Below the pieces are notes generated by a model. The model saw nothing but the letters and a program-made list of their open reading frames with translations. It made no database searches and was not told where the DNA came from. DNA of 64,000 nucleotides from Thiospirochaeta perfilievii (GTDB taxonomy: Bacteria > Spirochaetota > Spirochaetia > DSM-2461): the NCBI RefSeq assembly GCF_008329945.1, contig NZ_CP035807.1, positions 2,356,001 to 2,420,000 on the forward strand. Direction: 5' to 3'. The position numbers and the translations under genes were made by a program. Of this stretch, positions 8,995-17,462 are shown in pieces. How positions within the stretch are numbered: the stretch's first letter is position 1; each line of letters begins with the position of its first letter.

Positions 8995-11511
8995 GTGAAG
9001 TCAACAACTAAAATACTTACAAGTTTAACTATCTCCATAATATTATTTACAGGTTTTATTTATTTTTCATTTTCTAAAGGGTTTAACTATATAGAAACAA
9101 ATTTTTATAGCAAAAAAATTAGTAGAGAAGTATCTGAGAACTTAGAGAATTCACTTTCCTTATTAGATAAACTACATAAAAAAAGTATTGAGAAATTTAA
9201 TAATGTATTAAAAGATGATAGCGTACTAAACATCTTTAGTTCCGAATACACAGATAATGAAATAATCTCTAGAGATAAGTTATTTAAAGAGTTAGATAGG
9301 AATATTCTTGGTTATGATTCTATTCGTATTATATCCCTTGATGGTAAAAGAATACAGTTTAGTACTATCCCTTCGGATATACGTTCACAGAGTGATCAAA
9401 AACGTAACTACTTAAATGTTAACCAGGTTGAAGATGATGACTTTTTTTCTAGTGTTAAACTTAATAATGAAGATAGTAAAATAATATATAACGAAGATAC
9501 TAATCAATTTATATACGTACTCCCATTTGTCGATAAATATGACGTTCTTAAGGGGTTTTCCCTCTTTTATGTAAGTATTAGTGGTTTTAGATATATGCTT
9601 AGCCAGGAAGGGTTTATTTCATCAACAGAAGAAGCTTTTATAGTTGACGCTGGTGGTGTCTTGTTTAACTTAACTAGGAATCAATTTAATATAGTTAAAA
9701 ACGAGGTAAATAATTTTTGGTCTAAAGAAGTACCTTTAAAAGAGGTTTATATAAGTCAAAATGAGTCACAAGAATCATATATCCTATTTACTGAAACACT
9801 TGGTGGCATTGGTTCCGTGGGACGTATAGTTCCCTCTGATGATCTGAAATTAACAACTTATATGAAGGCTCTTCTTTTTCTAACTCTTTTTCTTGTTCTT
9901 GTTTTTGTCAACTTCTTAATATTGAATGTACGGCAAGATAAAGAGATCATACTACAAAATAGAATTAAACGTTTTCAAATAAAGTTCTTGCATGACTATA
10001 TAGAAAATAAAAGTGAATTAGATTGGAACCATTGGCAAGATGAAATTAAGTCTAGAAAAAAACAAGTACATGATGAATTAATAAAAAATCTTGGTGATTA
10101 CTCTTTTAAACATAAGGATGAGGTTGATAGGCTTATTGACTCTGGTTGGAATGATATTATTGATGTAATTACTTCAAAGATTCCTAAACCTATTAAAGAT
10201 GAAACAGTTAAAATTAATGCTGAACAGATAGAAGAAATACTTGAGAGAGTTTTGGCTAAGGGTGTTAAAGTAAAGGGTTTTGAAAAAGGTCTTACTGTTC
10301 CTTCAGTTAAAGTAGATAAGTCCTCCACTATGAAAAAGATTGATTCAGAAGATAACTTCTCTGATATGAAGCCAATTGATGTCGAAGAAGTTGATGAGCT
10401 TGACAACATTGAAGAGTTAGACGAATTAGAAGAGTTAGACGAAGTTGATGATTTTGACAACAGTGAAGACTTCTCTGATATGAAACCAATTGATGTCGAA
10501 GAAGTTGATGATTTTGACAACAGTGAAGACTTCTCCGATATGAAACCAATTGAGGTTGAAGAATTAGAAGACAATGTGCATACATCTGAAGAGTTAGACG
10601 AGTTAGACGAAGTTGAAGAGTTAGACGAAGTTGAAGAGTTAGACGAAGTTGAAGAGTTAGGCGAAGTTGAAGAGTTAGACGAAGTTGAAGAGTTAGATGA
10701 AGTTGAAGAGTTAGATGAAGTTGAAGAGTTAGACGAGTTAGACGAGTTAGACGAGTTAGACGAGTTAGATGAGTTAGATGACAATGTGCATACATCTGAA
10801 GAGTTAGACGAATTAGAAGAAGTTAGTGATATATACATGTTTGATTCACCTGAAGAGAGTAATAAAAGAATACTTGATACTATAGAGATGGAAGAAGAAG
10901 GGGAAGATGTAAAAATAATTGACCTTGAACCATATATAAGCCTTATTGAAAATAAAGCAGATATAGTAAAAAACGAAAGTATATCAAACTTGAATGAAAC
11001 TGATTATGATCAGAACTCAATTGTGACAATTAGCGATATTGATTTTGACCTTTCCTTAGGTGAGGATGAGTTAGAAGAGACTCCTGAGTTGGAGTCTTAT
11101 GGAAGTTATGGTTATAACTTTGATCAATACTTAGAACAATTTCCATCTTCCAGTTCACAACTCTTTAAAGGGATATTAAAAATTACCCGTGACTTTAATA
11201 CCCATGCTGCAGCCATCATTAGGGAGCATGAAATAGTTGTAAACTTAGCTGTAAATGAAGAAATAATAGACTTAATTATTAAAGAGATGAATGAGGGTGT
11301 TCTTAAGAGGCATATTGGAGATACAAAGGCTGTTGTTATCAAAAATATTGATAAAAAACCATATTCTGATATATTTAATACTAGGGATAATTTTAACGAG
11401 GCTGTAATAATACCTATAAAATATAAAAATTTAAATTCAAATTTAATTTTATTTTATCCTGAAATGAATAATGATATAATTAATGTATTCGAATCATTAA
11501 ATAAAAAATAG
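8995..11511 (+). CDS. Two-span membrane protein with sensor-like domain, acidic tandem repeats and C-terminal globular domain
   Basis: About 838 residues, function unknown. From a GTG at 8995: membrane span at residues 7-26, an extracytoplasmic region of about 260 residues with a Cache-like feel (SIRIISLDGKRIQFS, FSLFYVSISGFRYML, FIVDAGGVLFNL), a second span at about 290-312, a charged cytoplasmic stretch, a very acidic repeat region at about 458-605, and a C-terminal domain of about 135 residues that could be GAF-like (AAAIIREHEIVVNLAV, EAVIIPIKYKNLNSNLILFYP). No kinase, cyclase or methyl-accepting domain is visible. An in-frame ATG at 8950 sits inside the upstream terminator, so I prefer GTG 8995; GGAG at 8978 is rather far away, so the start is unsure. 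It may share an operon with the DUF952 gene ten bases downstream. Confidence 0.75.
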   Translation: MKSTTKILTSLTISIILFTGFIYFSFSKGFNYIETNFYSKKISREVSENLENSLSLLDKLHKKSIEKFNNVLKDDSVLNIFSSEYTDNEIISRDKLFKELDRNILGYDSIRIISLDGKRIQFSTIPSDIRSQSDQKRNYLNVNQVEDDDFFSSVKLNNEDSKIIYNEDTNQFIYVLPFVDKYDVLKGFSLFYVSISGFRYMLSQEGFISSTEEAFIVDAGGVLFNLTRNQFNIVKNEVNNFWSKEVPLKEVYISQNESQESYILFTETLGGIGSVGRIVPSDDLKLTTYMKALLFLTLFLVLVFVNFLILNVRQDKEIILQNRIKRFQIKFLHDYIENKSELDWNHWQDEIKSRKKQVHDELIKNLGDYSFKHKDEVDRLIDSGWNDIIDVITSKIPKPIKDETVKINAEQIEEILERVLAKGVKVKGFEKGLTVPSVKVDKSSTMKKIDSEDNFSDMKPIDVEEVDELDNIEELDELEELDEVDDFDNSEDFSDMKPIDVEEVDDFDNSEDFSDMKPIEVEELEDNVHTSEELDELDEVEELDEVEELDEVEELGEVEELDEVEELDEVEELDEVEELDELDELDELDELDELDDNVHTSEELDELEEVSDIYMFDSPEESNKRILDTIEMEEEGEDVKIIDLEPYISLIENKADIVKNESISNLNETDYDQNSIVTISDIDFDLSLGEDELEETPELESYGSYGYNFDQYLEQFPSSSSQLFKGILKITRDFNTHAAAIIREHEIVVNLAVNEEIIDLIIKEMNEGVLKRHIGDTKAVVIKNIDKKPYSDIFNTRDNFNEAVIIPIKYKNLNSNLILFYPEMNNDIINVFESLNKK
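10352..10811 (+). repeat. Coding tandem repeats (60-, 18- and 9-base units)
   Basis: Inside the membrane protein gene. Three copies of a roughly 60-base unit coding for FSDMKPIDVEEVDDFDN-like text occupy 10352-10560. Then seven 18-base units (GAAGTTGAAGAGTTAGAC, coding EVEELD) run from 10609 to 10734, followed by five 9-base units (GAGTTAGAC, coding ELD) to 10779. The block is flanked by two copies of a segment coding DNVHTSEELDEL (about 10569 and 10777). All units are multiples of three, so copy-number change would keep the frame. Confidence 0.95.
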
Positions 11512-11521
11512 AAGGAAAAGT

Positions 11522-11896
11522 ATGATTTATCACTTAATTAACAAAGAAAAATGGAATAAAGTAAAATCAAAGGTTTATTATAGACCAAAATCTGTGGATA
11601 GAGAGGGGTATATTCATTGTTCATATGATGATCAACTACTAAAAGTTGCTGAATCCTTTCATCGTGGGGAAGAGGGTCTACTTGTTCTTTGTATAAATGA
11701 ACAGTTCTTAGGTGATATGCTAAGAAGTGAAGATCTATTTAATTTAAATGAAAAATATCCCCATGTATACGGTGAGCTTCCAATTAAATCTATAGAGAAA
11801 GTTGTTCCTTTAGAGGTAAATGAAAGTGGTGACTTTATCAAACCTAACTTAGAATCTATATCTACTCTTGTTGTAGAGCAGGGAGAATGGACTTAA
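11522..11896 (+). CDS. DUF952 family protein
   Basis: A 124-residue small cytosolic protein. MIYHLINKEKW, the GYIHCSYDDQL block and the YPHVYGELPIKSIEKVVPL segment are typical of DUF952, whose biochemical role is not established. It starts ten bases after the large membrane protein, with AGAAGGAAAAG as ribosome-binding site. Its last 35 bases overlap the 3' end of the convergent second lnt copy. Confidence 0.85.
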   Translation: MIYHLINKEKWNKVKSKVYYRPKSVDREGYIHCSYDDQLLKVAESFHRGEEGLLVLCINEQFLGDMLRSEDLFNLNEKYPHVYGELPIKSIEKVVPLEVNESGDFIKPNLESISTLVVEQGEWT

Positions 11897-13429
11897 TAGG
11901 CCTACTTAATATAAGTATAATTAATATTGATAGTAGAATATATTGAACTACACCGCCATATTTTGTATAAAATGTGGTTTTATCATTATAGACAGGGACG
12001 TCGTATGTAAGTTCTCCCTTTGTTAGAACTGGGATTGAAACTAAAATTTTACCATTAGGGTCTATAACACAAGAGTATCCTCCTGTTCCAACCCTAATAA
12101 ATGATCTTCTGTTCTCTATGCTTCTAAAAAGAGCTGCAGATAGATGTTGTTTGCTACAAGCTTCTTCAGAACTCCAAGCATCATTTGTCATATTTACTAT
12201 TAGGTCTCCACCAGAAGAAATCCCTTTCCTTACTTGATACCCAAAGGTATCTTCGTAACAAATAAGTGGAGTAAGGTTGTATTGGTTCACATTAAAGTTG
12301 TTAACTTCTTCCCCTGGTGTTAGATCCTTTCCTCCTATACTCTTTATGTAGCTGTGTAGCCACGGGAGTAGATTAGGGAATGGAAACCTTTCGGTAAATG
12401 GTACTAAGACATTCTTTCTATATTTTTCAGTTTTTTCATTAGGAGAGTAGTTGTATGCACTATTATAAAATACCTGTTCACCCTCTTCTAAACCTATTGT
12501 TTCATTAGCTCCGAAGATAAAATCTGTATTGTAGTCACTTATATACTTCTCTAGTCTTTCCACAAGGTTAAATCTAAACATATTCTTTTTATGTTTTTTA
12601 TGCCACTCTAAGGCTGGAACAAAAGCAGTTTCAGACCAGATTATTAATTCCGGTTCTAAATCTCTACTTCTATTACTTAGGTTTATTAACTCATCTAGGG
12701 TTTCTTTATAGACTTGGTTGCTACCAGTTGCCCAACTATCGATATTATGTTGAACTAATGATGTTCTAATTGTATCTGATTTTGAATAATCTACTCTGTT
12801 TATTAAAGTGTAAATTATAGAAGATGATAGAATTAAAAAGTAGATTATTATATTTAATTTTAACTCTCTACTACTTATACTATTCTTTCCTCTAATAATT
12901 AAAAAAGAAATAAAGACCCCAGGATAGATTATAAGTAATGAGAGTACATATACTCCTGTTATATCACTTATTCCAGTAAAAATATGTGTTTTGTACATGG
13001 AATGAGCTATTGTTCCATAGGTATAGCCAATTATATTCTCACCCTTAAATATTTCAAAAGCAAGCCATGAAAGGGTTAGGGGAATATATGTAAATCTTTT
13101 AAAATTATTGTATATAAACTTTAATAGTAGAAAAAGTAATAGATAGTAGCTACCTATTATTGTTGGTAATACAGAGAAAGAGACCGGATCAAAGGATTTC
13201 AGCCAATAATTAAATAGTAAATAGGAGCCAGATCCGTATGTAAAACCATATAGTACGGACTCTTTGTAATTAATCCGACCTACAAGAACATATAGTGGTA
13301 TAGGAACTAAAAATGAGAGAAAAGCTAAACCATCCGAATTGAAATATCCAGGAAAAGAGAGAGCAAATAATAAAATGCCAACTACAGTTAAAACTAAAAA
13401 CCTAGATGTTTTTTAATTAGATGTCTCAT
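11862..13429 (-). pseudogene. lnt2: Apolipoprotein N-acyltransferase, second copy, with N-terminal frameshift
   Basis: Lnt adds the third acyl chain to the N-terminal cysteine of lipoproteins in the inner membrane. The predicted start ATG at 13429 overlaps the stop of lnt1 (ATGA), so the pair is translationally coupled. After MRHLIKK the frame fails in an A6 run (13409-13414 on this strand's complement); with one extra A the frame runs on to 11862 as about 522 residues, matching the length of lnt1. Downstream of the shift everything is intact: the N-terminal membrane spans (ALSFPGYFN, SFDPVSFSVLPTIIGSYYLL) and the nitrilase-fold catalytic triad: glutamate in WSETAFVP, lysine in KNVLVPFTERFPFP, cysteine in LICYED. 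Without correction, translation could only begin internally near 12998, removing about five spans. It may be a phase-variable gene, a recent pseudogene or a base-calling error. Confidence 0.8.
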
Positions 13430-14982
13430 TTTACCTTAAATTTCCTGATTAATGATAAAATTAGGGCTATGAATAATCCTATGTATCCTAAATTATCCAT
13501 AAACTTACCAAACTTGGTATAAAAGGTAATATGTCCATTATAAATTGGAACATCATAGGTTAATTCATCTTTTACAAATAGAGGTAGTGAAGCCACTATT
13601 TTACCATTTGGATCGATTACACCTGTAAATCCAGAAGTCCCTGATCGGACTAAACTTCTTCTTGTCTCTATACTTCGCATAACTGCGGCAGAAAGGTGCT
13701 GTAGTGGAGTTGCACTATACTGTGTCCATGCATCGTTAGTTATATTCACCAATAGATTACTACCTTTTAGTACACCTTCTCTAGGTAGGTCTGGAAATGC
13801 ATCCTCATAACATATAAGAACTGTAGCTTTTACTCCATTTAAGTCAAACAGTGTTTGTTTCTCTCCTGGTGTTATCTGCGTAGCTCCTAATTTATTAACA
13901 TACTCAAATAACCATGGAAATTTATCTGGATATGGGAATTGTTCTGTAAATGGAACTAGGTTAATCTTTCTGTATTTATCAACAATTTTATCCTTTTTAA
14001 ATAGATAAGCGCTATTATAGTTTTTGTCCCTATCTATATTAAAAGATTCATTATTACCAATAATATAAAGTGCATTTGTTGTACTTAAATATCTCTCCAT
14101 TCTAGTAATAAGATCATATCTTTCTCTTTCATTCGCAGGCCGATATTTTTTGTGCCACTCTATTGCAGGAACAAAGGCTGTCTCTGGCCAGATAATTACC
14201 TCTGACTCTTGTTCTTCTCCTTCTATACTTAGAGCTTCTAAGTGGTCATAAGCTTGAATATATAGGGATGGATTGGAAGTTGATAGCCAGCAGTTTAGGT
14301 TGTGCTGAACAAGAGTTACTCTTAAAGTTTCTGATTTAGAATAATCAATCTTACTTAATTGGGTATAAATGATTGAAAAACACATTATTCCAATATAAAT
14401 AGCTCCTGGAATAACCCAATCTTTTTTATTAACACTCTCTCGTTTTGAAAATAAAAAAGCGAATAGTAGTCCTGGGAAAACTATTAATAGTGACAAAGCA
14501 TAACTTCCTACAATGTCAGCAACTCCAGTAAATAGGTGTGTTTTATACATGGTTTGAGAAAGAACTCCATAGGAAAACCCTACTACATTGGTACTTTTAA
14601 AAACCTCGTAACTAAACCAAGCAAAAAGTATTGGTATATAACCATGTTTCGGGAACCTTTTATATAGGAATTTAATTAATGGGAAGAGTAGAAGAAAATA
14701 GAATCCATGTATCCCTGGGGCAACAGCATATGCTGCTGGGTCAAAATCTTTAAACCAGAAATTAAATACTTGATATTTAAGTAGACCAAATATAAAACCA
14801 TATATAAAAGCCTCTAAGTAGTTTAGTCTAAAGATAACCAAAAACATTGGTATAAGAGCTATAAAACTTAAAAAGGCTACCCCATACATATTGAAATAGC
14901 CTGGAAAAGATAAAGAAAATAGTAATATAGATAATGATAACAATAAAACTATCACTAAATGTTTTTTAATAAAAGAAATCAT
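13426..14982 (-). CDS. lnt: Apolipoprotein N-acyltransferase, first copy
   Basis: A 518-residue inner-membrane enzyme. It has N-terminal spans (LLLSLSILLFSLSFPGYFNMYGVAF onward), then a carbon-nitrogen hydrolase domain from about residue 220 with catalytic glutamate in WPETAFVP, lysine in KINLVPFTEQFPYP and cysteine in VLICYEDAFPD. I place the start at ATG 14982 instead of TTG 14988, because a TATAAT lies exactly seven bases upstream of that ATG, suggesting a leaderless mRNA. lnt2 follows with a stop-start overlap. Two Lnt copies may differ in acyl donor or lipoprotein preference; that is inference. Confidence 0.93.
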   Translation of the reverse strand: MISFIKKHLVIVLLLSLSILLFSLSFPGYFNMYGVAFLSFIALIPMFLVIFRLNYLEAFIYGFIFGLLKYQVFNFWFKDFDPAAYAVAPGIHGFYFLLLFPLIKFLYKRFPKHGYIPILFAWFSYEVFKSTNVVGFSYGVLSQTMYKTHLFTGVADIVGSYALSLLIVFPGLLFAFLFSKRESVNKKDWVIPGAIYIGIMCFSIIYTQLSKIDYSKSETLRVTLVQHNLNCWLSTSNPSLYIQAYDHLEALSIEGEEQESEVIIWPETAFVPAIEWHKKYRPANERERYDLITRMERYLSTTNALYIIGNNESFNIDRDKNYNSAYLFKKDKIVDKYRKINLVPFTEQFPYPDKFPWLFEYVNKLGATQITPGEKQTLFDLNGVKATVLICYEDAFPDLPREGVLKGSNLLVNITNDAWTQYSATPLQHLSAAVMRSIETRRSLVRSGTSGFTGVIDPNGKIVASLPLFVKDELTYDVPIYNGHITFYTKFGKFMDNLGYIGLFIALILSLIRKFKVK

Positions 14983-14989
14983 AATCAAT

Positions 14990-14995
14990 ATTATA
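14990..14995 (-). promoter_or_regulatory. -10 box of lnt1 promoter (leaderless type)
   Basis: TATAAT on the minus strand, then seven bases, then the lnt1 ATG. A weak -35 (TTTACC) lies 17 bases further upstream. Transcription would begin at or within a base or two of the start codon. Confidence 0.5.
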
Positions 14996-15022
14996 GAAGG
15001 TGTCTGCTTAATGGTAAAGTTA

Positions 15023-15499
15023 TTAATAGATAAAAATTTCTTCTGATTTATCCGATAATAAAATATATGGTATCCATATTCCAGGTATAAATAGAGCTCT
15101 AAAAGTTGCGGATAATACCTCTATAAGAGTTGGTGCTAATGGTCCCTTTGTTACAGTTTGGAAGTAGAATGTAAAAGCTAAAAGTAGAAGTCTTACCGTG
15201 AAATATATAACAAGTGCAGTAGGAAAAAACCTCGATTGTTTAGTAAATAGTAAAAAAAGAGTTATGCTTAATAATATTATAAAAATTATAGAGAAGAAAT
15301 TAAAATATACAAAATTTATCCATCCCTTATTATAAGAATCTAAAGATAAATTACTAATCTCAAGCCAAGTTTTGTTAAAGTCAAAAGGTAAAACTATTTT
15401 AGATACAGTACTAAAGGAGACTATAGCTGTAATTGCAAAGGATATTACCGCTAATACTAATAATCCTCCAAGGTTGTTCTTTCTCTCTGTTTTATTCAT
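15023..15499 (-). CDS. Four-span membrane protein, DUF2569-like
   Basis: A 158-residue inner-membrane protein with four hydrophobic spans. The NLGGLLVLAVISF opening and the C-terminal WIPYILLSDKSEEIF resemble DUF2569 proteins (GGWLlL at the start, W.PYf..S.RVk.TF at the end). Function unknown. It has an AGGAGAG ribosome-binding site and lies between lnt1 and pspF on the same strand. Confidence 0.6.
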   Translation of the reverse strand: MNKTERKNNLGGLLVLAVISFAITAIVSFSTVSKIVLPFDFNKTWLEISNLSLDSYNKGWINFVYFNFFSIIFIILLSITLFLLFTKQSRFFPTALVIYFTVRLLLLAFTFYFQTVTKGPLAPTLIEVLSATFRALFIPGIWIPYILLSDKSEEIFIY

Positions 15500-15627
15500 G
15501 TAGCTCTCCTAAGTATTATATAAATATATCATATTAACTCTTTAAGAGTTTAATTCCATTTTCTCTCTTGGTAAACTGTTAAATATATTTCCTATAACTT
15601 TTATTGCTCTTTGTATAGCGTTTTGAG

Positions 15628-16602
15628 TTATCGGATCTCATTTTTATACTTTCTATATAGTCCTCGAAACTGATCATAGGTAATATTTAGTAATTCTGCA
15701 GCTTCTTTTTGTCTGTTTTCACTCTTTTTTAAAGCTTCAAGTAAATAATCTATCTCCATTTGGCGTATATCATCTTTAAAGTTTTTTAAAACAATATCTC
15801 TATTATCTAGATAAGTAGGCTCTTCTGTTATATATGGATTTTCAAAGGGATCAAGTTTGATGCTCTTTATAAAATTAGTCTCACTTGTATATACAGCCCT
15901 CTCTATTACATTTTTTAACTCCCGAATATTCCCTGGCCATTTATAGTCGTGTATCTGTTTTATTACATTGTCGGAGAATTCTATTACACCTTCTAATTCT
16001 AATTCATTGGCTATTCGACTCGCAAAGTGGCTTGCAAGTAGCATTATGTCTTTTTTTCTCTCTCTTAGGGGAGGTAGAAATAACACCTCAAAGGATAGTC
16101 TATCAAGAAGATCCGCTTTGAACTTACCGTTACGTGCCATCTCTTTTAGATTTGCATTAGTAGCGCCTATTATTCGTACATTAGTTTTTATTGGTGTAGA
16201 ACTTCCAACCATTTCAAAGACTCCATACTCTACAACTCTAAGAATTTTAGATTGTACTTCCATAGGTAGTAGTCCAATTTCATCAAGAAAAAGAGTTCCT
16301 TCATTGGCTTCTTCAAACCTTCCCTTTCTTTTTGTTCCTGCCCCTGTATAGGCGCCTTGTGTATGTCCAAAAAGTTCTGTTTCAATTAGGTTTGGATTTA
16401 GAGCGGCACAATTTAGTGTAATAAATGGTTTATCCCATCTATTTGAGAGATAGTGAAGACGGGAGGCGGCTAACTCTTTCCCCGATCCTCTCTCTCCAAT
16501 AAAAAGAACAGGTCTATCTATTTTTGCAGCTCTACTTATACATTGCTGAAAGTCTAAAAATTGGGTCGATTCTCCAATTCCATCATTTACATGGTTCATC
16601 AT
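15628..16602 (-). CDS. pspF: Psp operon transcriptional activator PspF
   Basis: A 324-residue sigma-54 activator of the AAA+ family. No N-terminal receiver or sensor domain precedes the AAA+ domain, as in PspF. Walker A is GERGSGKE, the sigma-54 contact loop is GAYTGA, Walker B is LFLDEIG, and a Fis-type helix-turn-helix ends the protein (RQKEAAELLNITYDQFRGLYRKY). It is divergent from pspA, the normal psp arrangement, where PspA binds and inhibits PspF until membrane stress releases it. A TATATT box lies six bases before the first of two adjacent ATGs and overlaps a palindrome likely bound by PspF itself, suggesting autorepression. Confidence 0.93.
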   Translation of the reverse strand: MMNHVNDGIGESTQFLDFQQCISRAAKIDRPVLFIGERGSGKELAASRLHYLSNRWDKPFITLNCAALNPNLIETELFGHTQGAYTGAGTKRKGRFEEANEGTLFLDEIGLLPMEVQSKILRVVEYGVFEMVGSSTPIKTNVRIIGATNANLKEMARNGKFKADLLDRLSFEVLFLPPLRERKKDIMLLASHFASRIANELELEGVIEFSDNVIKQIHDYKWPGNIRELKNVIERAVYTSETNFIKSIKLDPFENPYITEEPTYLDNRDIVLKNFKDDIRQMEIDYLLEALKKSENRQKEAAELLNITYDQFRGLYRKYKNEIR

Positions 16603-16603
16603 A

Positions 16604-16636
16604 GGTTAAATATACCATTAAAAGGTTATATAAACC
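16604..16636. promoter_or_regulatory. Pair of palindromes, candidate PspF enhancer sites
   Basis: GGTTAAATATACC at 16604-16616 and GGTTATATAAACC at 16624-16636 are near-identical palindromes whose starts are exactly 20 bases apart, two helical turns. They lie about 55-85 bases upstream of the -24 box of pspA, where sigma-54 activators bind, and the first covers the pspF -10 box. Confidence 0.6.
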
Positions 16637-16688
16637 ATATTAATATCATTTCTAAGAAAAAAAGTTCACTTATAGGAGGTTCTAAGGG

Positions 16689-16705
16689 TTGGCACGTTTG
16701 TTGCA
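16689..16705 (+). promoter_or_regulatory. Sigma-54 promoter of the psp operon
   Basis: TTGGCACGTTTGTTGCA matches the -24/-12 consensus TTGGCACG-N4-TTGCA without mismatch. It is 36 bases before the pspA ATG, giving a short leader with a GGAGGA site. The match fits the sigma-54 activator encoded divergently. Confidence 0.93.
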
Positions 16706-16740
16706 ATAAGTGTGTATATAAGAAATTATTGGAGGAACCA

Positions 16741-17394
16741 ATGGGTATTTTTAAAAGAACAAGAGATATTATTTCAGCAAATGTTAATTCAATGTTAGAT
16801 CATGCAGAAAATCCAGAAGCAATGATTAATCAAATTGTTAGAGAGCTAGAGTTAGCAATATCTGACCTTAAGTGTAGTTGTGCTAATAAATTAGCGGATA
16901 AAAAAGGATTAGATAGAGGTGTTATCGATTTAGAAAAGCAGGTTAAAAGATGGGAAGAGAGGGCTGAGTTAGCAATTGAAAGTAAAAAAGATGACTTAGC
17001 TAAAGAGGCTTTAAGAGAGAAAAATATGGCTGTAAACAAGCTAGAGCAAATGAAATCTGATTTAACAAGAATTGATACAGATGTGGAGCTATGTAAAGAG
17101 CAGGTTATACAGTTAGAAGAAAAATTAGTAGAAATGGTAAATAAGAAAAAAGATCTACTATCTAGGGTGTCTAGAGCGGAAGAAAAAAATTATACTAATA
17201 CTGTAATCAATAAAGCTAGTGGAGTGGATGTTTTAGAGAAGTTTTCAAGATTTGAATCAAAAATTGAGAGAATGGAAGCCGAAGCTGAGATTTTTACTTC
17301 ATCAACAGATCGGAAATTTGAAGAGATGGAACAGGATAGTAAAATTGATGAGGAACTTGCTGCGTTAAAGGCTAAACTTAAAGAGAAGAAATAA
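16741..17394 (+). CDS. pspA: Phage shock protein A, first copy
   Basis: A 217-residue ESCRT-III-like, almost wholly helical protein of the PspA/IM30 family. The opening MGIFKRTRDIISANVNSMLD and ENPEAMINQIVRELE are signature text; heptad-rich helices fill residues 25-190. It would bind the inner membrane under stress and hold PspF inactive otherwise. Start ATG 16741 is preceded by GGAGGA; an earlier in-frame start lies upstream of the sigma-54 promoter and is rejected. Confidence 0.95.
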   Translation: MGIFKRTRDIISANVNSMLDHAENPEAMINQIVRELELAISDLKCSCANKLADKKGLDRGVIDLEKQVKRWEERAELAIESKKDDLAKEALREKNMAVNKLEQMKSDLTRIDTDVELCKEQVIQLEEKLVEMVNKKKDLLSRVSRAEEKNYTNTVINKASGVDVLEKFSRFESKIERMEAEAEIFTSSTDRKFEEMEQDSKIDEELAALKAKLKEKK

Positions 17395-17397
17395 ACT

Positions 17398-17425
17398 ATT
17401 GCAGCATAATCTTTTGTGCTGCAAT
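17398..17425 (+). terminator. Hairpin between the two pspA genes
   Basis: Nine-base perfect arms ATTGCAGCA (17398-17406) and TGCTGCAAT (17417-17425) start just after the pspA stop. There is no long T-run, so it is more likely a stabilising or partial-termination element that would keep pspA mRNA more abundant than the downstream genes. Confidence 0.5.
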
Positions 17426-17462
17426 ATAATATGTTATATTATTGAAAAACAAGGGGGCAATC

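Noticed and set aside
10595-10790. CRISPR array
   Set aside because: The repeats are contiguous coding units without spacers.
10098-10838. Long minus-strand frames rich in Ser/Asn/Thr or Leu/Thr opposite the acidic repeats
   Set aside because: They are mirror images of the 9- and 18-base repeat units and have no start signals; the plus-strand gene explains the region.
15885-16351. Plus-strand frames opposite pspF
   Set aside because: Shadows of the conserved AAA+ gene, without ribosome-binding sites or family resemblance.
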